Source: Diphasiastrum complanatum (Eukaryota > Streptophyta > Lycopodiopsida > Lycopodiales > Lycopodiaceae). From it: a stretch of DNA of 64,000 nt. The stretch lies in contig CM055100.1 of NCBI GenBank assembly GCA_029204225.1, forward strand, positions 53,507,714 through 53,571,713. Direction: 5' to 3'. The notes under the pieces are model-generated. The model was not told the DNA's origin. It saw only the letters and a program-made list of their open reading frames with translations, and searched no databases. Position 1 is the first letter of the stretch. Every line of letters begins with the position of its first letter. Position numbers and translations under genes: made by a program. Of this stretch, positions 27,948 to 36,900 are shown piece after piece.

Positions 27948-30900
27948 TATATATATATAATATCAGACATGAGGGTCCGGGCTGGAAGCGGGCTTTTCAC
28001 GTCCGCATCCGGCGCCCGGACCCGGACGCATCCGACCCCCGGACGCGGGGTCGGACGCGTCCTATTTTTTATTTTTTTCCTGGAGTCCTGCTAGAGGCCG
28101 AGTTCCCTCACATCGTCCATACCCCCTAAACAGCGCACGACATAGACCTTCTCATGGGGGACATAGGTGCACTTCCCTGGGTTAGAGCCATCGTCCACGA
28201 GGCCCTCTTCCTGGTGACTTTTGTCACCAGAAAGAGGCGTGTTCTTGCCATGTTCCGGGTGTTCAGCCATTTGGACCTTCGGAAGCCAGCCCCCACACTC
28301 TTTGCTTTCGACTTGGTGGTGATCGACCGTCTGATCAGGTGCAGGGCACAGCTTCTACAGATGGTTGCCAATGATCTTTGGCGTGCCAGTACGTTTCAGC
28401 ACACTGAGGATGGGGAGCACTTTTCTTCCACGGTGAGGGGAGACCAGTTCTGGAGGGATGCGCAGACATTGTCAGGACTCCTTCGACCACTCTACATTGT
28501 GCTCCGCATGGTTGACAGCGAGGGGTCCACACTTGGACTGGTGTATGAGCTCATGGACCGGATCGGACAGTTCCTGCAACTGCCCATCTTGCAGCCAGAG
28601 AGGTAAGCAGTATAGTAATGTAATTGGTCTTTATCTTTTCAGTGGTTGCTAGTTTGTTTTTCTGTTGATGTTACATTTTTTCCGTAATTTGCCTCGACTT
28701 CGTGCAGGATGACGGAGCTGAAGTTCATCTGGGAGATGCGGTGGAACTACTTTCACAGGAGTATCCACAACGTTGCACACATCTTGCATCCCCTCTTCAT
28801 CTGTTCGACACAAATATCAGACAGGGAGCCGGAGTTGGATTGGCTTGAGTACATCTACAAGGTGGGTCCACACATTGGCTTGGATCCTATCAGACTCATG
28901 GAGGAGTTAGCTACATTTCGTTTCGGCATGGCCACGTTCGGTCACCCGGCTGCTCAGGATCTAGAGAGGAGGCAACTCCCCATTACCTGGTGGACCATGT
29001 TTGGTGGCACCTATCCCTCCATACAGCGTCTTGCACTGCATGTCCTTTCACAGGTATGCATCTCATCTCATCCTCCCTTGTTGTGTTTCGTTGACGTTCC
29101 ACCCGTGCACATGTGCTGAACCATTTCATTGCACGTACCACATGATTGCGCTACCTCCGTGTGTGAGCGTAATTGGAGCACAGGGGCCCTCATTCACACG
29201 AGGAGAAGAAACAGGCTGTCAGTGAGTCAGCTAGAGCGGTTGGTGTTCAGCAGCACCAACGCACGTCTCGCCAGGAGACTGCCGACCATTACAAGCGCAT
29301 TGCAGGTGATGGGCTATTCTCCCATAGCATGTTGGTTGACGTCTCACTAAAATGTAGGCTTCAATTTCTGATCAAGTTGTTTTCCTGACATGCTCAATTT
29401 TGACCTTGCAGACGAAGATATTTGATTTGGAGCGCCAGGTTGACTTGCCTACGGACAGCGTCCATCCCATGCCTGCAGATGACTTGGGCACACAGTTGAT
29501 GGCAGAGAGAGAGAGAGAGAGAGGGAGCTTGCCGAGATGAGAGAGAGAGAGAGCTTGGGCTTGAGCACAGAGAGCCTCCATTGTATGAGGCAGATGAGCC
29601 AGTGTCAGAGGATGAGCAGGATGAGGATGAGCCCATTCGGGGAGAGTGGGATGCACTGGCAGGGATGGGTGTAGCAGCATAGGTGGGGTGGGTTAGAGCC
29701 ATCGTCCACGAGGCCCTCTTCCTGGTGACTTTCGTCACTCGGAAGAGGCGTGTTCTTGCCATGTCCCGGGTAATCAGCCATTTGGACCTCCGTAAGCCAG
29801 CCCCCACACGCTTTGCATTCAACCTGGTGGTCATCGACCATCTGATCAGGTGCAGGGCACAGCTTCTACAGATGGTTGCCAGTGATCTTTGGCGTGCTAG
29901 TACGTTTCAGCACACGGAGGATGGGGAGCACTTTTCTTCCACGGTGACAGCGAGGGGTCCACACTTGGACTGGTGTATGAGCTCATGGACCGGATCGGAC
30001 AGTTCTTGCAGCTGCCCATCTTGCAGCCAGAGAGGTAAGCGAAATTGTTCTTTATCTTTTCAGTGTTTGCTAGTTTGTTTTTATGTCGATGTTAAGTTTT
30101 TTTGAAAATTTGCTTCGTCTTCGTGCAGGATGACGGAGCTGAGGTTCATCTGGGAGACGCGGTGGAACTACTTTCACAGGAGTATCCACAGCGTTGCACA
30201 CATCTTGCATCCCCTCTTCCTCTCTCCGACACAGATATCAGACAGGGAGCTCGAGGCGGATTGGCTTGAGTACATCTACAGGGTGCGTCCACACATTGGC
30301 TTGGATCCTATCAGACTCATGGAGGAGCTAGCTGCATTTCGTTTTGGCATGGGCACGTTCGGTCACCCAGCTGCTCAGGAGGCAGCTCCCCATTACCTGG
30401 TGGACCATGTTCGGTAGCACCTATCCCTCCATACAGCGTCTTGCACTGCGTGTCCTTTCTCAGGTATGCATCTCATTTCATCCTCCCTTGCTATATTTCG
30501 TTGACGTTCCACCCGTGCACATGTGCTGAAGCATTCATTGCACGTACCACAGGATTGCGCTGCCTCCGTGTGTGAGCGTAACTAGAGCACATGGGCCCTG
30601 GTTCACACAAGGAGAAGAAACAGGCTGTCAGTGAGTCAGCTAGAGCGGTTGGTGTTCTGTAGCACCAACGCACGTCTCGCTAGGAGATTGTCGACCATTA
30701 CGAGCGCATTGCAGGTGATGGGCTATTCCCCCATAGCATGTTGGTTTACGTCTCACTAAAATGTAGGTTGCCATTTTTTATCAAGTTGTTGTCCTGACTC
30801 GCAATATTTTGACGTTGCAGACAAAGATATCTGATTTGGAGCGCCAGGTTGACTTGCCTACGGACAGTGTCCATCCCATGCCTGCAGATGACTTGGGCAC

Positions 30901-33900
30901 ACAGTTGATGGCAGAGAGAGAGAGGGAGCTTGCTGAGATGAGAGAGAGAGAGAGCTTGGGCTTGAGCACATAGAGCCTCCTTTGTATGAGGCAGACGAGC
31001 CAGTGTTAGAGGATGAGCATGATGAGGATGAGCCCACTCGGGTTGTGTTTGCCAGTTCAGGGAGAGATGAGGCAGACCATACAGGTGCAGGGCACACGCC
31101 ACGGGCAGGGGTCACAGGTACATCACGTGGTAGAGGTGGGGCACATGGCACAGGTTATACCGGGAGACAGGCAGGGCACACAGGGGGGGCCAGTGGCATA
31201 TCTACCTATGCCGACATGATGGAGGAGGCTCTTGATAGAGGGCAGAGTGATTTAGATGATGGTCCGGCAGATGTTTGGATGCGTGCAGTACAGAGTCATG
31301 GCCGTTACTACGACAGCACACCAGAGGAGGCACCAGATGACTTTTATTGCACAGATTGGGAGGCCATGCAGGGTCCACAGTGTGCAAATGATGAGGCACG
31401 GGATGAGGCACGGGTTGATTCAGGGGATGGTGCACAGGATGATTCAGGGGATGGTGCATAGGATGAGGCCCAGAGCCCAGAGCATTTGTATTCAGATGCC
31501 CAGCTGGACGACCTGAATGCCACATTGGATTTAGAGGCTCAGCAGATGCCGAGTGTCAGGGCACCCCCTTCATCTCTTGCCAGCATGCCATACACAGAGA
31601 CCGAGCCAGAGCAGCCGCACGAGGTGTCTATAGTTCCTCCAGCTCCTCAGAGGGTATTTGTGCGCCGCACAGCTCCTCCAGTGCCACCGATGCCATCCAA
31701 GCCTGCAGCCCCTCCATTGCCGTCCACTTCTGCAGCACCAGGTCTCCATGGCAGGCCACCATCTGTGCCCAGGTTTTCTCTTGCAGTGCCCACATCCATA
31801 GTGGCTCCTCCAGCTGCTCCCCCAGTGGCAGCACCCACTCCACATCCTCCTCCTTTGGCAGCACCCACTCCACTGGCTCCGCCTCTGGCAGCACCCATGA
31901 TGTACCAGTACTGGCCACCGCAGCGCCCCTTTCAGTACATATCGCCGCTGTACTTGCCTCCTGCACATCCAGTTCCTCCACCTGCAGCAGCCCCACGGGC
32001 ACACACTCCACGAGCTCATCCTCCTCACTCAGGTGCACAGGGAGTTCCCTCTTTTGCTTCTCTATCCCAGCCGGCCTCAGCTTGGGCCCAGCCTAGCCAG
32101 CCAGGTGATTTGCATGGGGGTGACGAGGCATTGACAGCTCCTCTTGTCCGCAAGAGACCAGGAAGGCCCAAGGGTGCACCGAACAAGAAAGGCAAGGCAC
32201 AGAAACTGCCAGGGAAGAGAGGACGACCACGCAGGGTTCCAGGTACAGCTAGAGGTGCAGGATTACAGCCAGCTGGAGCAGGTGTTGTTGGTTTGGCTTG
32301 CTTGGGGGCTGATGCGGAGGCAGACTGGGATGATGCTAGTGAGGAGTCCTCCTCCTCGGACACACAGCCCATGCCAGTTCCAGACAGGCAGAGATATCGG
32401 TTGCAAGAGTCAGCTCGGGGCCCTGAGTTGTCTCCGGAGCATTCGTCTGAGTCAGAGCCAGAGCATTGATTGTGGCTCTGTTATTTTAGTTTCAGTAGTT
32501 TGTCTCTAGCAGACGGTCTACCATTGTACTCAGATCATTTTTCATATTATATACAGTGTTTGGCGTACTTTATTTGCTGCACATTGTGCGTATGTCACTC
32601 TGTACATGTGATGCTGTATTTTCAATTTTATGTCAAATTCTATGTGCATGATCGTTTGAAGTGCATGTGCTATCAGTTTGCTACAACATCAATGATCAGC
32701 TTGTAGGTGCATTCCAGTGAAGTGCGTTTGCTATCAATCTCTGCAATTGAAATTAATTAAAAATATGATTCACACACGCACATACAATTTGAGATAAAAT
32801 TGAGGATAGAGCATCACATGTAGACATCAACAGATACATAATGTGCAACAAATAAAGTGTGTCCCAAACTGGATACAATGTATAAAATGGTCTGAATACA
32901 ATGTCCGACCATCTGGCCGCCAAACATGGAACATGATATCAAACTACTAAATATAAAATAATAGAGTCACAATCAATGCTCTGGCTCTGACTCAGAGGAA
33001 GGCTCCGGAGACGACTCAGGGCCTCGAGCTGACTGTCGCAGCTGATATCTATGCCTGTTTGGAACTGACAGGGGCTGTGTATCCGAGGAAGAGGATTCGT
33101 CATCCACATCCTCCCAATCTGCCTCCGCATCAGCCCCCAAGCACGCCAAACCGACTAGACCTGCTCCGGAAAGCTGTGCATCTCTACCCCTGCGAGGTTG
33201 TCCTCTCTTCCCTGGCTATTTCTGTGCTCTGCCTTTCTTGTTCGGTGCACACTTGGGCCTTCCTGGTCTCCTGTGGACGAGGGGAGCTGTCAATGCCTCA
33301 TCACCCCCATGCAAATCACCTGGCTGGGTAGACTGGGCCCAAGCTGGAAGCCAAAGAGGGGACTCCCTGAGCAGCTGAGCGAGTAGGATGAGCCCGTGGA
33401 GTGCTGCTGGTGGAGGAACTGGCTGTGGAGGGGCCGTCCCTGAGGAGGCAAGTACAGCGGTGATATGTACTGAAAGGGGCGTTGTGGAGCCCGGTACTAG
33501 TACATCCTGGGTGATACCAAGGAGGAGTGCCAAAGGAGGAGCCAGTAGAGTGGGTGCTGCCAATCGTCCTTCGGCGTGTCTTCGTCCTTCGAGACATCTT
33601 CGAACTTTGAGGTGTGTTGGAAACCTGGTGCTGCAGAAGTGGATGGCAGTTATGGACTGGGCTCATTACGTTCGCCACGTCCATTTACATTTACTTTACT
33701 CTATGCATAAGCAGGCCTTGGGCCCTTTTTTATTCATTATTGACACTTAGACTATATGGTTGGCCTTGGGCCTTATTATTCATTATTTGGACATTTGGAC
33801 ATATTATTGGAGAGTGGGGGCCTTCTTGGAGGGCGCACTATTATCCCTCCCAGTTGGGCCCTTGCCACTGGAAGCTTCCTTTTTAAGGCTTCCTTTAGGC

Positions 33901-36900
33901 TATAAGTAGGGAATCTGTGTCATTTGTTACTCATTTTTGCCAAGCAGTTCGATCATCGCCTTCCCAAGGCACACTGTGCCACACTTTTATCTATTTAGTT
34001 CGCTAGTTCTCTGTCCCCTGTTATGCCTTGGCCATCTTTTATTTTTGATATACTCACGACATACACTTATGTGTTTGCCCAGCCCTTTGCACTGCCTCCA
34101 TTACGTTTTATCAATCATCGTATTTATCTTATTCCCACGGCCCATCCAACTTCTCGAACGCCCTATCGTATGTTTCTCTCTGATCAAGCCGAGGTCGAGC
34201 GTCAATTCTCGATCTTATACGTCAACGCCTCATCGTTCCTAGTTAGAATCCTTTTGCAGCTCTTGTCTTATTAGTTAATAAGAAAGATGGCACTACAAAT
34301 CTACGTATTGATTATCGAGCACTTAAAAATCTTACTATTCATAATCAATATCCCATTCCTCAAATGCATGATTTATTTCATCGCTTGGGTCAACCTCAGA
34401 TCTTTTCTATGGTTGATTTACGTTCTGGCTACCATAAGATTCGTATTTATCTTGGTAATGACTTTAAGACTGTGATTCGTAATGGCACCATATCACTTGA
34501 TCCTTCTAAAGTCCATGCTACCCTACAATGGCCCATACCTATAGATATTCCTGCTATTCGTATGTGTTTAGGACTTGCTACACATCCATGTAAGCCGGTC
34601 CCTCATTTTGCTACTCTTGCTCATCTGCTTCACTCTTTACTTCGTCAGGGTGCTAGTTTGAGTGGACTTCTTTTTCTCATGATGCTTTATCTCGGTTACC
34701 TGCTCTTCTTACTACCATTTTACTTGATTCGTTTGATTTGCTACCAGTTGCGTATGAGATTTGTCCCGATTCTTGCTCTAATTATCATACCGCTCAATAT
34801 CCTTCGTCTCTCCGCTAGATTTACCCTCTTGTTGATCATCGTTTAAATCACTATGACACTTTGTGTGTCCCTAGTCTTTCTCATGTTCGATCTCGTTTAT
34901 TACATGATGCTCATTATTCTCGTGTCGGAGGTCCTTACGATTATCAGACGTTTTTTGCTCGTTTGAAACATTACTTTTATTGGCCGCGGATGATATCTGC
35001 GTTAGTCGTTTTTATTCAGCAGTGTACATTCTGTGCTTGTAATTAGTCCTCATGGTCTAAGCCTTTTGAAGCTCTTCAACATTGGCCTATTTGCCACCGC
35101 CAGTGTACTGCTATCTCCATGGAATTTATTTTAGGCTTACCTCACCCACACTGTTGCCTTGATACTTGTTTTGTTTTTATTGATCAGTTTTCCGAACAAG
35201 CACATTTCATTCTTGTTCGCTCTATCATTACGGCTCCACAGTGCACTTGCATATTCTTATCTGACATTTTTCGTATTCATGGTCTTCCCAGTTTTATTCT
35301 CCCAGACCTTGATGCTCGTTTTACTTTTGGGTTTTGGACTGACCTTATGCGTATTTTGCATATTACACTTTTCATGAGGACTTCTTATCACTCTTCGGCT
35401 GATAGCTAGTCTGAGGTTCTCCATCGTATTTTAGGAGATTATAATTTTAACTTTGTTTCACCATCTGGTCACGATTGGGATCACCACTTGTGTTTTGTAG
35501 ACTACAGTTATGACATGGTACCAAAGTAGCTCTGGTAGTAAACATTGTTTTTCCTTTTTGCCCACATTGAGGGCAATGTTTTAGATGAGGGGAGTGTCAT
35601 GGACATACATTATAGTCCATCCTTCTCTATTTGTGGACACGTTATATTACATGTGATGGGCCTAGAAACACCATTTACATGGTTTTCTAAATTTGGCCCT
35701 AATTTTTGAATTTTGCCTTCCCTCCAATTCTATATGGAGGTAGGTTTTTTCCACTAATAGCCACTAAGGCTGGTCATTTAGTAGTTTTGATCATTTGAGT
35801 CTTGGGCTTCTTGTAGGGGAGTTGTCCTGTTTTGGAGATCTTAGTTGGAGATTTGCCAGAGCTATTGGCGGCCATTGATATTATTCATACAATTTCTTAG
35901 TTGGAGAATGCTTTGTGAATGCTTTTTGCTGTCTTTTATGCATCATTGATACCAAAATCTATGAATCTGTTCATAACACCAATAGGCCTACTTAATGGAG
36001 TTTGACGACCCACATTGAGGCTAGGTCTGCACCCTACTAATATAGCCAAATGATTGATAAAGGGTTTGTAAGGAATGCCAATATGATGAACCTGATTGCC
36101 AAAACTTAGAACTATATGGTCCAAAGGATATAAAATTGAGGTGCAATTCCATGGTCCAAATAGATGTCCCTGTCCATAATCTTTGGCCTAGAACTCGAAA
36201 GAAATAAGCCCATCACATGATATAAATCAAAAGAAAATACTTCTACCTGCCATAAAGTTGTAGTTATTCCCAATTGTTCTCTGAGACTCCTCTTGGATCA
36301 AAGATCGTTTATTTAGTAGCATTGTCGAACATCATATATAAACAGAAGGCAGACCATTTAAGATCGTCCTCAGAACATTTCTTTTCAACAGCCATGAAAG
36401 AATCAATTGAGAAAGGCTAGGATTCTTAAAAGTTTGTCTGTAGCAAGTTAACTGTCAAAATGAAATATCCTTGTTTAATTGACAGATGCTAATGTTTGCA
36501 GTTGAACGTTTTTTTCAGATCTTCACCAACGCAGATAGAAATCATGCTCTTAAGGTGCTAAGCAGACTAGGGATTAAGGATTGTTTTGATGGCATAATAT
36601 CTTTTGAGACTATCATGGAACATCCAGAATTTGCACCACATACAAGTTCTGAAGGTGAGCATGGAAATGGTGTTCTAGAGGATGTGAATTCTCAAGTCAT
36701 TTGCAAGCCTTCCTCAGAGGCAATGAGGCGTGCTATAAATATTGCACAAGTGGAGCCAAGTAGAACGGTAAATATCATGAACCTTGATTGCCACTTACTT
36801 TTTCTGGTTTCTGTACTTTAAGTTCTGTAGTTTGTTTTACTGGTCTGTTCACTCCAAGTGCTTCCTGAAGTCCCAAACTAGGTGCTGGTGAGGTTTTGTT

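Noticed and set aside
31570-32372. Long open frames on the - strand opposite the hAT extension
   Set aside because: Shadow frames of the GC-rich Pro/Ala coding strand; the inverted copy and the splice pattern support the + strand reading.
36486-36821. A single-exon gene starting at ATG 36486
   Set aside because: The first residues come from intron sequence; the cttcag acceptor before IFTNADR and the GT donor at 36768 show that this is an internal exon of the HAD gene.
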